Below, piece after piece: positions 11,576 to 22,619 of a stretch of DNA of 64,000 nucleotides. Numbering within the stretch: position 1 is the first letter of the stretch; the number at the start of each line of letters is the position of its first letter. Source of the stretch: Bactrocera neohumeralis (taxonomy: Eukaryota > Arthropoda > Insecta > Diptera > Tephritidae); contig NC_065919.1 of assembly GCF_024586455.1 (NCBI RefSeq), positions 22,004,017 through 22,068,016 of the forward strand. The letters are read 5' to 3'. The notes under the pieces were generated by a model. That model made no database searches. It was given only the letters and a program-made list of their open reading frames with translations, and was not told the DNA's origin. A program made the translations under genes and the position numbers.

Positions 11576-12718
11576 TTACGCGATTATAGCCGAGTTAACA
11601 TCAGCGCGCCAGTCGTTTCTTCTTTTCGCTGCGTGGCGCCAATTGGATATTCCAAGCGAAGCCAGGTCCTTCTCCACTTGGTCCTTCCAACGGAGTGAAG
11701 GTCTTCCTCTTCCTCTGCTTCTCCCGGCGGGTAATGCGTCGAATACTTTCAGAGCTGGAGTGTTTTCATCCATCCGGACAACATGACCTAGCCAGCGTAG
11801 CCGCTGTCTTTTAATTCGCTGAACTATGTCAATGTCGTCATATATCTCGTACAGCTCATCGTTCCATCGGATGCGATATTCGCCGTGGCCAATGCGCAAA
11901 GGACCATAAATCTTTCGCAGAATTTTTCTCTCGAAAACTCGTAACGTCGACTCATCGGTTGCTGTCATCGCCCAAGCCTCTGCACCATATAGCAGGACGG
12001 GAATTATGAGCGACTTATAGAATTTAGCTTTTGTTCGTCGAGAGAGGACTTTACTTTTCAATTGCCTACTCAGTCCGAAGTAGCATCTGTTGGCAAGAGC
12101 AATCCTGCGTTGGATTTCCAGGCTGACATTATTAGTGGTGTTAATGCTGGTTCCTAAATAGACGAAATTATCTACAAATTCAAAGTTATGACTGTCAACA
12201 GTGACGTGAGAGCCAAGTCGCGAGTGCGACGACTGTTTGTTTGATGACAGGCGATATTTCGTTTTGCCCTCGTTCACTACCAGACCCATTTTCTGTGCTT
12301 CCTTGTCGAACGGCTCGGAGAGGTCCTTCCCGATCCTGACGGAGCTTTTCGTGTTGTTCAACGTCAGTTTACACAGCCGTATTAGTTTTGCGGGGATACC
12401 AAATTCAGACATCGCGGCGTAAAGGCAACTCCTTTTCGTGCTGTCGAAAGCAGCTTTGAATTCGACGAAGAGGTGGTGTGTGTCGATTCTCCTTTCACGG
12501 GTCTTTTTCAACATTTGTCGCATGGTGAATATCTGGTCGGTTGTTGATTTGCCAGGTCTAAAGCCACACTGATAAGGTCCAATCAGTTTGTTGACGGTGG
12601 GCTTTAATCTTTCACACAATACGCTCGATAGAACCCTATATGCGATGTTGAGGAGGCTAATCCCACGGTAGTTGGCGCAGATTGTGGGATCTCCTTTTTT
12701 ATGGATTGGGCATAGCAC
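11576..12718 (-). pseudogene. LINE reverse transcriptase ORF lacking YADD
   Basis: A 380-codon open frame. It begins in RT motif 0/1 (VLCPIHKKGDP is split just upstream), then has YRGISLLNIAYRVLSSVL, QCGFRPGKSTTDQIF and VEFKAAFDSTKR (motif A), and then jumps from SEPFD to KEAQKMG. In the sister copy 67 residues lie at that point, including LAYADDIDIIG. The C-terminus keeps RLRWLGHVVRMDENTPALKVF-like text and ends naturally with NSAIIA and a stop. The reading frame is therefore intact but without the two catalytic aspartates. Probably a fossil. Confidence 0.85.
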
Positions 12719-13076
12719 ACTTAAATTCCGACCATATTTTACAAAGAAGCTGATGCATGCTCCCTATTAGTTCATCGCCACCGTGTTTGAATAGCTCGGC
12801 CGGCAATCCGTCGGCCCCTGCCGCTTTGTTGTTCTTGAGGCGGGCAATTGCTATTCGAACTTCTTCATGGTCGGGTAATGGAACGTCTGCTCCATCGTCA
12901 TCGATTGGGGAATCGGGTTCTCCTTCTCCTGGTGTTGTACGTTCACTGCCATTCAGCAGGCTGGAGAAGTGTTCCCTCCATAATTTAACTATGCTCTGGG
13001 CATCAGTGACTAGATCACCTTTGGGGGTTCTACAAGAGTATGCTCCGGTCTTGAAACCTTCTGTAAGCCGCCTCAT
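12699..13076 (-). pseudogene. LINE EN-RT linker, frameshifted piece
   Basis: A 125-codon segment of the same LINE polyprotein (RRLTEGFKTGAYSCRTPKGD ... NKAAGADGLPAELFKHGG). A 34-bp deletion at its start puts it out of frame with the endonuclease piece, and a 23-bp deletion at its end puts it out of frame with the RT piece. The two deletions sum to 57 bp, so the outer pieces are back in register with each other. Confidence 0.85.
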
Positions 13077-14308
13077 TTTTTCGTAGAATTTTCGAGCATT
13101 ACCCCTGTCGGCCAGCTTGGCAAGCTCTTCGGACTCACGCGTCTCGCTTCCCTCTTCAACTCTCGGTATCTATCCCATCCCGCACGTGCAGTGGTCGATC
13201 GTAACGTTGCGAGGTAGGCAGCCTGTTTTCTCTCCGCTGCGACACGGCACTCCTCGTCGTACCAGCTGTTCTTTTGCTCTTTCCGAAAACCAATGGTTTC
13301 GGTTGCAGCTGTACGAAAGGAATTTGAAATGCCGTCCCACAGTTCCCTTATACCGAGTTTTTGACGAGTGCTCTCAGAAAGCAGGAGTGCAAGCCGAGTA
13401 GAAAATCGTTCGGCTATCTGTTGTGATTGCAGCTTCTCGACGTCGAACCTTCCTTGTGTTTGTTGGCGTGCGTTTTTTGCTGCACAGAGGCGAGTGCGAA
13501 TCTTAGCTGCAACAAGATAGTGGTCCGAGTCGATGTTAGGACCTCGGAGCGCACGCACATCTAAAACACTGGAGACGTGTCTTCCATCTATCACAACATG
13601 ATCGATCTGGTTGGTAGTTTTTCGATCCGGAGACAGCCAGGTAGCTTGATGAATCTTCTTATGCTGGAATCTAGTACGACAGATAACCATATTTCGGGCC
13701 CCGGCGAAGTCAATCAGCCTCAACCCATTTGGGGATGTTTCGTAGTGGAGGCTGAATTTACCGACCGTAGTGCCAAATATACCTTCTTTGCCCACTCTGG
13801 CGTTAAAGTCGCCAAGCACGATTTTGACATCGTGGCGGGGGCAGCTCTCATAAGCGCGCTCCAAGCGCTCATAGAAGGCATCTTTGGTCACATCGTCCTT
13901 CTCTTCCGTCGGGGCGTGGCCGCAAATCAGCGATATGTTGGAGAACCTCGCTTTGATGCGGATTGTGTCTAGACATTCATTCACCGGAGTGAATGATAGT
14001 ACTCGGCGACGGAGTCTCTCTCCCACCACGAATCCAACACCAAACTTGCGCTCCTTTATATGACCACTGTAGTAAATGTCACAAGGACCTACTCGTCTCT
14101 GTCCTTGTCCCGTCCATCGCATTTCTTGGACGGCGGTGATGTCAGCCTTTATTTTTGCGAGGACATCAACCAGCTGGGCAGCGGCACCTTCCCAATTAAG
14201 GGTCCGGACATTCCAGGTGCATGCCCTCAAATCGTAGTCCTTATTCCATTTGCCATGGTCGTCATCAAAAGGGGGGTCTCTCATCCGAGGCTGTTTCAAC
14301 TTTTTCAT
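13073..14308 (-). pseudogene. LINE endonuclease ORF
   Basis: A 411-codon frame with the AP-endonuclease-like domain. It shows ACTWNVRTLNWEG (N motif), AVQEMRWTGQG (catalytic Glu), LGDFNARVGKEG (Asp/Asn) and a C-terminal DSDHYLVAAKIR (catalytic His block). The last ~20 residues are frameshift nonsense caused by the 34-bp deletion. All visible catalytic blocks of the nickase domain are present, but it is cut off from its reverse transcriptase. Confidence 0.85.
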
Positions 14309-14552
14309 TGGTATTGTTTTTTACGTGGCGGGTCCCAAGCCCAGCGCACAACCCTATGTAGGGAATGTTTCTCACATTAGCTCGCCTTCGAACGGATGTT
14401 CTTAGGCTACCCAGATGATACTTGGTCAAAGACCGGAAGTCGTGAGCTGCTTGAGCCATGTATAAAAGAATCGTTTCTGGCCACTCCAAAGTGAATGGCG
14501 ATCAGAGAACTTTCCTCACTTGCGTGAACTTCTACACATGACTCCATCCTCC

Positions 14553-15635
14553 ATTTTGGCGTTTGGTGATCAGATAATTGTGTTTTCCTATCAAAATTCA
14601 AGGTACACAAACATCAAAGAAGCCGCTGAGGGAATCTCGGAAAGCTTAACATGCGTCTTCACGCGAACTTAGAGCTTCTTTGTTTTTAAACATGCAATTA
14701 TTCACAAGAATTTCAATAATTACTTGAAAAAATATTTTAACTTTCTAAGAAAAAAATAAAAAAATTAAATAAAATTAATTCTATGTATTCATGCATTTTC
14801 AGCATTTGATCGTATGCAATTATAATTAATTAGAAATTGCTAGACATTGCATCTGAGTTGCTTAGATTGTCTTAATTGCTTCTGAAATTAGTTAGACAAT
14901 AGGGTTTCCTGCAGGCAACTGCAATGGGTGTTGATCAACTAGCATGCATTTTTAATTAAATTAACCGCAGTTTCAACAAAATGCAAATAAGCGAGTTTCT
15001 TAAAATCATATTTGAAGTTCTGTGAAGGAAAAATTTCAACAAAATGAGAAGATAACTTTTAAAGGACCCAAGATAATTTCATCTTTTTAAAACTTGTATT
15101 GCTAATTTAATTTAGTATTAATTATCTTATTTGAGCAAATTAACGTATTTTACAGACTTTATTTCAATATTCAAATATTATTTTATTTGTATGCTTACAA
15201 GAAACATTTTGATTTGTACTTGTTAGATAATAACTGGCGTATTTGAACTCGCCAATTTTTAGTTTCAAACATCACTGCTCCTCCCACAACTTATGCATCT
15301 CACGGAAACATTGCAGAGTTTTCCAATGGCTCATTATGCAAACTTGCTGAGTATTTATCTAGAAATGTGCATACAAGTAAACTATTAGCCACTTAACCAC
15401 TTTGTAATATTTATGTAAATTTATGTGTGTGTAATGTAATTACAATGCTAAAGTCTAGCCACAGTCTAATATCTCACAATGTTACATTCGCATAAATTAA
15501 ACATTATTCAGTGTTAACAATCAAACACAAATGCTTTCGCAGAGTAATTATGGAATTTTCATTTAAATTAACTATTGAAATTACCACACAATGTAATAAG
15601 CTGTATAATTTCGCTTGAAATATTTTCAAAAGTAG
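14553..15635. other. No gene seen
   Basis: AT-rich non-coding DNA. No domain, tail or terminal repeat was recognised. Confidence 0.45.
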
Positions 15636-15639
15636 TTTC

Positions 15640-15765
15640 TGGGTTTAAATAAGGAAAAAACGCTAACTTCGGTTACATCGGAGCTATAGTATCCATAACT
15701 AATGAAACATTTTCCATAAAAGCACTTGACTTTGATTGTTCAATTTGTGTGGGCAAAGAATAATA
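15640..15765 (-). repeat. Fragment of the ~480-bp dispersed repeat
   Basis: Contains AACTTCGGTTACATCGGAGC, then TATAGTATCC, AAGCACTTGACTTTGATTG and TTCAATTTGTGTGGG. These correspond, with changes, to the end of the copy at 27.35 kb (ACTTCGTTTACACCGAAAC, CGCTTGATTTCGATCG). Confidence 0.6.
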
Positions 15766-15767
15766 AG

Positions 15768-16370
15768 ATCTTATTCATAATTTTAAAACTGTTACTTATT
15801 CTTCAAAAAATAAGTCCTCCCCTTCAAAGTAATCACCCTTGACCCCAATACACTTGTACCAAAGTTTTTTTCTAACCCTCGAAACAGTTGTTAAAGCAAA
15901 TTTTCGGAAAATCCTTCAATGCGCGTAACGATTCATGTTTAATGGCTTATTGTCTACAAGTGACTCAAAACGGTTATTCCGGAGCAATCGTTTTAGTTCC
16001 CTGAATATTATGAATACGAGTATTTTCGGGTTCGGCTGAACTTTGTCACGATATTCGGTCGATAGATCGTCCGTTTTCGCGTCGTGGACATAGATCAAAG
16101 ACTCATTGCCATTAATAATACGTTTCATGACATTATATTAGGCGGATAGCATTATTTCACAGACGTTAACGCGACGCTGTTTTTCGAAAAAATGTAATGA
16201 TTTTGGAATCTTGCTTTCACGTTTCTTAGGCGTAAATGAGGTTTCAAAATGACTCTTCCCATATTCCAACGATGCTTTTGTTTGTCTACAGATAATGATG
16301 CATGTGCCCAGTCATTGAAATGGTTGCACAACCTCAGAATCCGCCTTCCATTCGACAAAGAGTGAGCAAT
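15768..16370 (-). mobile_element. mariner-like transposase relic, family shared with 48.5 kb
   Basis: Starts with a left end (TTCATAATTTTAAAACTGTT) also seen at about 48468. Minus-strand frames read RELKRLLRNNRFESLVDNKP (C-terminal block) and, upstream, SLIYVHDAKTDDLSTEYRDK, a decayed form of the DESWVYEYD..T block around the first catalytic Asp. The middle of the transposase is deleted between them, and frames are broken. Dead. Confidence 0.65.
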
Positions 16371-17202
16371 ATTATTTCAGTGAAGCAATTTATTTATTTA
16401 TTTTTTTTGAAAAAGTTTGGTTCTAATTATGATCGCTGTTAATACATATGTATATCTCGTAAGTCTTGTCTATGAGTCTTAAGGTTAGAAAACATTCATA
16501 CCTCATTTCATATCATATCAGCAGCACCTAATGTGGCGAACAGACGCTGACCAGGAAACCGCCCTTTATGGATCTGTCGCGCCTGGATTTTGTTTCTCAT
16601 TGTTCATCATGCCCAAGCTGATGTCGATTCGAACCATTCACAAGAGCTTCAGCAGTTTAACTTATTTCGCAACTAACCTGCTACTACAGGCCGTTCGGCT
16701 ATGCGCTACTGGCGACCCCCCAGCTAGAAAACCCAAATTCAATAGAACAGGCTACTTTTCCCGAAGCAGCTGCTCTCTAAGGTGTGTGTGTCTGTATATA
16801 CTAAAGGATGCGTCTCGCGTGCAGTCTCCATTAGTAGCAACTACCACCCAAGCTACCTAAAGACAAAACGCAGTCCCCAGTACTGGGACAGACACCGGCA
16901 CCTTTTTGGACTATGTTATGTTCTGTTTCCACTTGATAAGATTAGTTTTTCTCTCTTACATTTGTATTTTTTGAAATTTTCGAAATATTATCCAGTCTTT
17001 TCTATATACTTTTCCAATACATATGTATTTATATACGTATATAAGAAAGCGAGTAGATTTATTTTTTCTATAAAACCGCGTAGTCGGTAAATGTAGTTCG
17101 GAACAATTTCGCTTAAGCGATTAAAATCTGTTTCGAGCCAGCGAATTTTAAGGCATAGTTTAAATAATTTGAATAATCGGTTGTATGGGAGCTATGTGAT
17201 AT
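16371..17202. other. Unexplained; GC-richer block at 16530-16860
   Basis: A 109-codon plus-strand frame at 16531-16860 lies in less AT-rich DNA than its surroundings. It includes RTDADQETALYGSVAPGFC and GDPPARKPKFNRTGYFSRS. I do not recognise it. It has no clear splice sites and could be a decayed retroelement or a lost exon. From 16870 to 17200 I see nothing. Confidence 0.3.
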
Positions 17203-17430
17203 ATCGGGTGATTTTTTAAGAGCTTGATAACTTTTTTTAAAAAAAAAACGCATAAAATTTGCAAAATCTCATCGGTTCTTTATTTGAAACGTTAGATTGG
17301 TTCATGACATTTACTTTTTGAAGATAATTTAATTTAAATGTTGACCGCGGCTGCGTCTTAGGTGGTCCATTCGGAAAGTCCAATTTTGTTACCTGATAGT
17401 TACCTGATCTGACCGATTCCCACAAATGAT
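17203..17430 (-). mobile_element. Tc1/mariner-type end fragment
   Basis: Starts with a terminal-repeat-like CGGGTGATTTTTTAAGAGC after a TA-rich flank. It continues into GCGGCTGCGTCTTAGGTGG, then TCCATTCGGAAAGTCC, equivalent to the 3' transposase sequence of the 9.7- and 31.1-kb elements (GCGGCTACGTCT.., ..GTCC). Only about 220 bp of one end is left. Confidence 0.6.
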
Positions 17431-19849
17431 CAATAGAATATGAAAACGCACCTACACGCTAAATTTCATTGGGAGCAAAAACTGTTAGAAAATTTGTACG
17501 ATTCCAAAAAAGCTTCGCCTTAAAAATTGCTGGTTCGAAACGAATCCAAAATGATCCGTAGAACATTTTTCGCATACGCGATTTTTCCGATTTTTTCGCT
17601 AGCTGTAAATCAATCCACTTTAATATGTACATATATCTTTTGTGGCTAGGCAGAGATTTTTAATTGATTTTCTGGCAGGTGGGGTAACAAATTGCATTTC
17701 AAAACAATAATTATTTTATGGCTTGCAGCGCTGCCTGGCTTTCCATATCGATGATGGCTTATGTTAATTTGTGTTCATTGTTCAGTACTTCACCGTGCAC
17801 TTCAATGACTGCTACCCTCTGTAATTGAAAAGTACCTGTCCAGTTAGGTAAAATCATAGAGAAAAAGATATTTATTTATTTCGAGAGCACTGCTCATCTT
17901 CGTTAACGGATAATGAAGTGATGATCCATTTAAAAATTGTTGCCTGCTTCAAGTTCTGTCTGCATCGAAATTTTACTCGAGCCATGATAGGATAACTTTG
18001 AAGCTTAGGTTGTATCAGCATTTCAGTTTTTGTTTTCCATTTGACTGAGTTATCATTGTGAATGGCCCAAATTGCAAATTATTTTCAAAAGTGTAAAAAA
18101 AGATAACATACTTTTCACATAAATTTTGAGGTTATGTAAAAAAAGTCTATATACAAAAGTTATTTTTTATTAGGTGCAACATTGCCATGTAACTTTTTCT
18201 ATAGAACTCGTAGTTTTAACGGAAATCGAGATAATCCCTTTTCAACCCCTAAAAATTCAAGCACGCCCACCACTTCCTCTTTCCCACCACAGATCGCCGT
18301 AATTTATTTTCTCCTCAATGCTTGTTATTTGATATTTCGTTTCGATGTTTCTCAATCTACTATGTTCTGTTTCTGTTTCTGCTTCTGTTCTGTTTCTGTT
18401 TCTTTTTTTTTCAAAAATTTCAATTTACCCTGGTCTAGTAGTATTTTCATGTTTTGCTATTTCTTCCGTATTTAAAAAAAAATGTCAATGTATGGCAATT
18501 TTTTACACACTCATCATACACGCAAATTCACTCTACAAACACCTGCTGTGTTGGCAACACGTTCCAATTATTGCAATCGATTTATCAAAACCGGAAGCAT
18601 TGTATGATTGTTGTTGTTTAATTATAATGCTTTAACAGTTGGCAATTGCAACAGAATAGTTAACATGCAAATGTCTGATGATTTGCTACACAAGCAACAC
18701 TTTCAAATAAGCATGTATGTACATACATATATGCATATGGAAAGCCTTGTGCAAGGCTTGAAGCAAACCAGCAATTAAGTGGCATGCAAATGAAGAGCAC
18801 AAGCAGAGACACTCCTGCACGTAAAGTGGTCGCATTAAGCATACTACATATATAAATGCATAAGTATATAAGTATGTATGAATGCTCGTATGTATGGTAT
18901 GCACGTACGCCACCTGATGATCTGTCAGCGCAGTTGACCTCCTCAACCACGCCCAGCTAGCCAGTAGCCGCACTTCCGCATCCCATATCTGTCCTTGATA
19001 TCAACACCAATGACATTGTCACCTTCCTCTCGTCGGCTCGCACCCATTTGTATCGCTTTAAATGTAATTTGTAGCATTGAGCGTTGGCTGACCTTGCCAC
19101 CTATGGCCATCAGTTGCCACCGATGCGGGCAACGTCAGGCGCTATGGTTACCAATTTTGCTGAAAAAGCCCAATACCAAGATCACTGTGTGACCATGAGT
19201 CCCGACGCCAGCGATGACGACACTGTGACACATGTGTACTGACATATAAACACATGCATATATATGAGCGTGTACGCATAGTTGTCGCTGTGTATGTGTG
19301 TCATCGCTAGGCAATGGCGAGCGTTCATGTTAAATGCCACAATTGTGTGCATTGGAGTGTTGCAACAAATTGTCGCAGCTGTTGCTTTTACTTCCGTTGA
19401 CAACCATATGTGGTATGGCTGTTTGTATGTGTACTTGCATGTTGCTCTCGTGCGTGGTCATAAAATTTGAGCATCAATGCATGCGATGCATAAAATAGCG
19501 AATGGTGGAAAAGGTAAAGAATGGAAAAAATTTATTAAAGTGGTTGTCAGTTTTTTAACTTTAACTTAATTTAGAAAAATATTAAGTTCGAGATAAAAAA
19601 TAATGATGAAGAAAGGCAATCTAATTTGATACATATCGATACTCTCACCAAGTAAGCCATGCTGGAAACATATATTATATTAGGTTATACGGGCTGACTG
19701 TCACGCCATACATAGACCGACAAGTTCTTTTTTATGACAGATGTACAAGTAGGTTCATTAATAACACGAGCTGAAGCTAACGTCGTGCAAAACGTCTATG
19801 CTTTTTGCGAAGTTTAATAGATACTTGAGGCTGTTGTTGGGAGTAGTTT
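17431..19849. other. No supported gene; simple repeats
   Basis: A (TTTCTG)n simple repeat at about 18365-18410 and ATGTAC/CATA-rich tracts. From about 18900 to 19230 the DNA is clearly less AT-rich and several overlapping frames are open on both strands, but none shows a domain or matched splice sites. It may be an unrecognised non-coding exon or conserved regulatory DNA. Confidence 0.35.
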
Positions 19850-19935
19850 CTACGTGGCGGGTCCCAAACTCGCCGCACATTTATATAGCGAGTCGCTTGT
19901 TTCGAAATCGACACCCGCTCGCAGCCGCATCTCTG
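19850..19935 (-). mobile_element. RTE-like LINE 5' scrap
   Basis: TACGTGGCGGGTCCCAAACT matches the 5' region of the LINE copies (14320-14345 and 58652-58672), and the following bases diverge quickly. No coding part remains. Confidence 0.5.
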
Positions 19936-19959
19936 GTGAACAAAAGCTGTAATTAGACT

Positions 19960-21170
19960 TTAGCGAACCCTTAAACCCTTAATATGTCAAAGTGGTTCCG
20001 CTGAAGCTCCTTCTCTTTTAGCTGTGATACCAGGCTCCTCACAGGAGGCTACCGCATCTTACACAAAGGTAGAAATTGGGTAGAGCCCTACCACTATAAC
20101 ACCTTACCCAGAAGCATAACTATACCCCATTACACCCTAATACCTCATCCAGTCCATTGAACTGCCAAATACCTAGATATCTAAGCCGAGTTTTCGATGA
20201 GGCCGCACATAAGCAGCGGAAGTGCTCCAGCGTCTCACTCATGCCTAATTCACCACACTTTCTACATACTATATACCAGAGATACTAAGCCTATCCGACT
20301 CGCATTTGTCAATAAGTTGTAATCTGTGTTTATTTCAACAACGGTTATGTAGTCTTTTTGAGACCTTATAAGTAGAAAGCTTGCGTGTTTTCCTTCCGCC
20401 ATCTTTCGTCTGATCTGGGCAATCCTGCATGCCCATAAGGCATTCAAATTCACCCTGATCCATCTGTCATCTCTTTCGGAAATTTTATTGCGTATCGCTT
20501 TGTGCGACTTCTGTATTTCTTGTACTTGTTCGGTAGAATGACGGATGGCTCTTTTGGCAATCTATCAGTTATTCCGTATATATTCCGCCAAGGACCGCAA
20601 ATCTTGCAGCTGATTTCACTGTCCAGCTTTCCACTACAAAGTCAAGGTAGTTTGGCAGGTTGAGTAACCTTTCAAGTGCCGCCATTGAAGTGGTTATTAG
20701 TGCTCCCGTTATGCAGGGAGCACCGTATAATGATTTTCCGTATAAAATTTTACTGGCAGCGGTCCACCGCACCGAAGCACCGTAGAGTAAGATTGGATTG
20801 ACTACCGCTGAGTAACATCAATGCATAAGGCCTCAAGTAGACCATACCATCTTTTTTCATGCGTAGAGAGCACCACTGACCTTTTTAACCCTCCCTTTCA
20901 CATTGAGTGGAACGTCAGTTTGCTGTCTACTATTACTCACAGGTACTTGCAATGATACTTAATAGTTAACTCTACCCCATTGCGCCTCGGAGGTTTCCAT
21001 GACGTGATCTTGTACTTCCTCCATATCCGTCTTACCAGCATTTTATTTACTCTGAATTAGCAGATGGTGCCCATTGGTGTATGACTTTCAGAGCGCTACT
21101 CATCACGCTATTACCTGTATCTAGGAGCTTGTTCATCACTAGTATAGCTATGTCGCACTTCCTTCAAATT
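19960..21170 (-). mobile_element. I/R1-type non-LTR retrotransposon relic (3' part)
   Basis: The minus-strand translation at 20.57-20.85 kb gives CITGALITTSMAALERLLNL followed by P.YLDFVVES..KSAAR, the post-RT block typical of I/R1/LOA-type elements. Further down (20.2-20.3 kb) come Cys-containing stretches and KTRLRYLGIWQF, as in the C-terminal knuckle region of such elements. Between them frames are broken and RNase H cannot be traced with confidence. Neither a tail nor a 5' end is visible. Confidence 0.6.
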
Positions 21171-21253
21171 TTCCCAGAAACTAAAGCTAATTAATCTTCC
21201 GGCAACAGAGTAGAGCTTTTATACAAGTAATGCTACACGCGACCAACATATAT

Positions 21254-21800
21254 CGGTTGTCAAAAAAGTCTTGCGGTATTTTCGCTAGTTTGCGCTGAAA
21301 GCGCGTAGTTCTAGTTTTATTCGTCGCATCGGGTAATGCTATGCCTTTTTGGAAAGCTCTTTTCACGTGCTAACACGTGTTTGATTGATTGTCGTTTCTT
21401 TTAAGTCGTTCGTGAGTTATAGCGTCACAAACATGGAGCAAAATAAAGAGAAAATACGGTATATTTTACAGTACTACTACGATAAAGGCAGAAATGCATC
21501 TCAAGCCGCTAATAAAATTTGTGCATTTTATGGACCCGATACAGTTTTACAGTATCCATTTCCACCGCACAACGATGGTTTCAACGTTTTCGTTCTGGTG
21601 TAGAGGTGGTCGAAGATACGCCACGCTCCGGAATGCATGTCGTCGAAAAATGCGATAAAATCGCTGAATTGGTCGAAAGAGACCAGCATAGTAGCAGCCG
21701 TAGCATCGGTCAAGAGCTGGGCATGAGTCATCGAAAATTCATTTCAATTTCAATATAAAAAAAATCAATAAAAATGCCGCAAGACTTTTTTGACAACCCA
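21254..21800 (+). mobile_element. Internally deleted mariner with intact terminal repeats
   Basis: Inverted repeats of about 27 bp flank it: GGTTGTCAAAAAAGTCTTGC from 21255 and its reverse complement ending at 21799, with one mismatch soon after (TATTTT against CATTTT). The left half holds the start of a mariner transposase (MEQNKEKIRYILQYYYDKGR at 21433, then the helix-turn-helix block WFQRFRSGVEVVEDTPRSG and RSIGQELGMSH). About the last two thirds of the gene are gone. A one-base frame change lies near 21545. It is non-autonomous but its ends could still be recognised by a related transposase. Confidence 0.85.
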
Positions 21801-21925
21801 TTACATTACTTTGATAGTTTGCTCTGGGAGTAATAAAAACTGAAACCGAATTTCACTCTTCCAGAACTTATAAATCAACTACTAATCATCTATTGACATT
21901 TAAATACAAGATGTATACTACTGGG

Positions 21926-22615
21926 TTAATTTTTGGAATCAACTTTACGGTATAAGAGAGCATACAAGCACTTCGTGTATTGCTTATGGGAGGGGCAAAA
22001 TACAGTTGAAGCAAAAACTTGGCTCGATGACGAATTTTCGGACACAGACCCAGGAAAATCAAACACCAAAAATTGGTATGCTAAGCTTAGACATGGTGAA
22101 GATGGTGAACGCAGTGGGCGCCCAAAAGTGGTTGTTACCGACGAAAACATCAAAAAACTCCACAAACGAATTTTGAATGAACGTAAAGTGAAGTTGTTTC
22201 AGATAACAGTCACTCTATAGATATCAACTGAACCTATACATCATATTTTTTACGAATATTTGTGTTTGAGAAAGCTCTGTGTAAAGTGGATCCCGCGCGA
22301 GCGCGTAGAAAAACATAATAGTCAGCTGGCAAGAATATGGCCACTGTATTTTGAAATGAGCATGGAATAATTTTTAATGACTACCTTGAAAAAGGAAGAA
22401 CCATCAACAGCGACTATTACATAGGGTTATTGGATCGCTTGAAGGACATCGCCGCAAAACGGCCGCATTTGAAGAAATAGAAAGCGCTGCCTTCGCAGCG
22501 ACTATTTCCTGTTCTAAGATCTCAAAACGATCCATGGGAATAAACTTTCATGGAATTTTCATAAACAGAGGTCTATTTTGAAACAAGGGTCGGGGTCTGA
22601 GCTTTTAAATTGACC
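21926..22615 (+). mobile_element. mariner transposase relic
   Basis: The plus-strand frame at 21933-22220 encodes a mariner N-terminus: FVYCLWEGQNTVEAKTWLDD, then DTDPGKSNTKNWYAKLRHG and SGRPKVVVTDENIKKLHKRI. Later frames give LRKLCVKWIPRE and HNSQLARIW, and finally decayed text similar to the mariner catalytic region. There are multiple stops and frameshifts. No terminal repeats were found. It is a different family from the element directly before it. Confidence 0.75.
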
Positions 22616-22619
22616 TGTC

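Larger units (their letters stand above)
11541..14552 (-). mobile_element. RTE-like LINE, nearly full length, inactive
   Basis: Runs from a 5' end at 14552 (same start, complement of CCATCCTCC, as the copy ending at 58890) to a (GAA)5-type 3' tail at 11541-11557. It encodes an apurinic-type endonuclease and a reverse transcriptase in one reading frame, as in RTE/BovB-like elements, whose EN is often mislabelled craniofacial development protein 2. Compared with the 55.9-58.9 kb copy it has three internal deletions: 34 bp near 13140, 23 bp near 12729 (both frameshifting) and 201 bp at about 12309 (in frame), which removes the YADD catalytic motif. It cannot be active. Confidence 0.9.

Noticed and set aside
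12757..14380. Several plus-strand frames of 94-131 codons
   Set aside because: All lie opposite the LINE endonuclease-RT coding strand and recur in the same place in the 57-58 kb copy, as expected for shadow frames.
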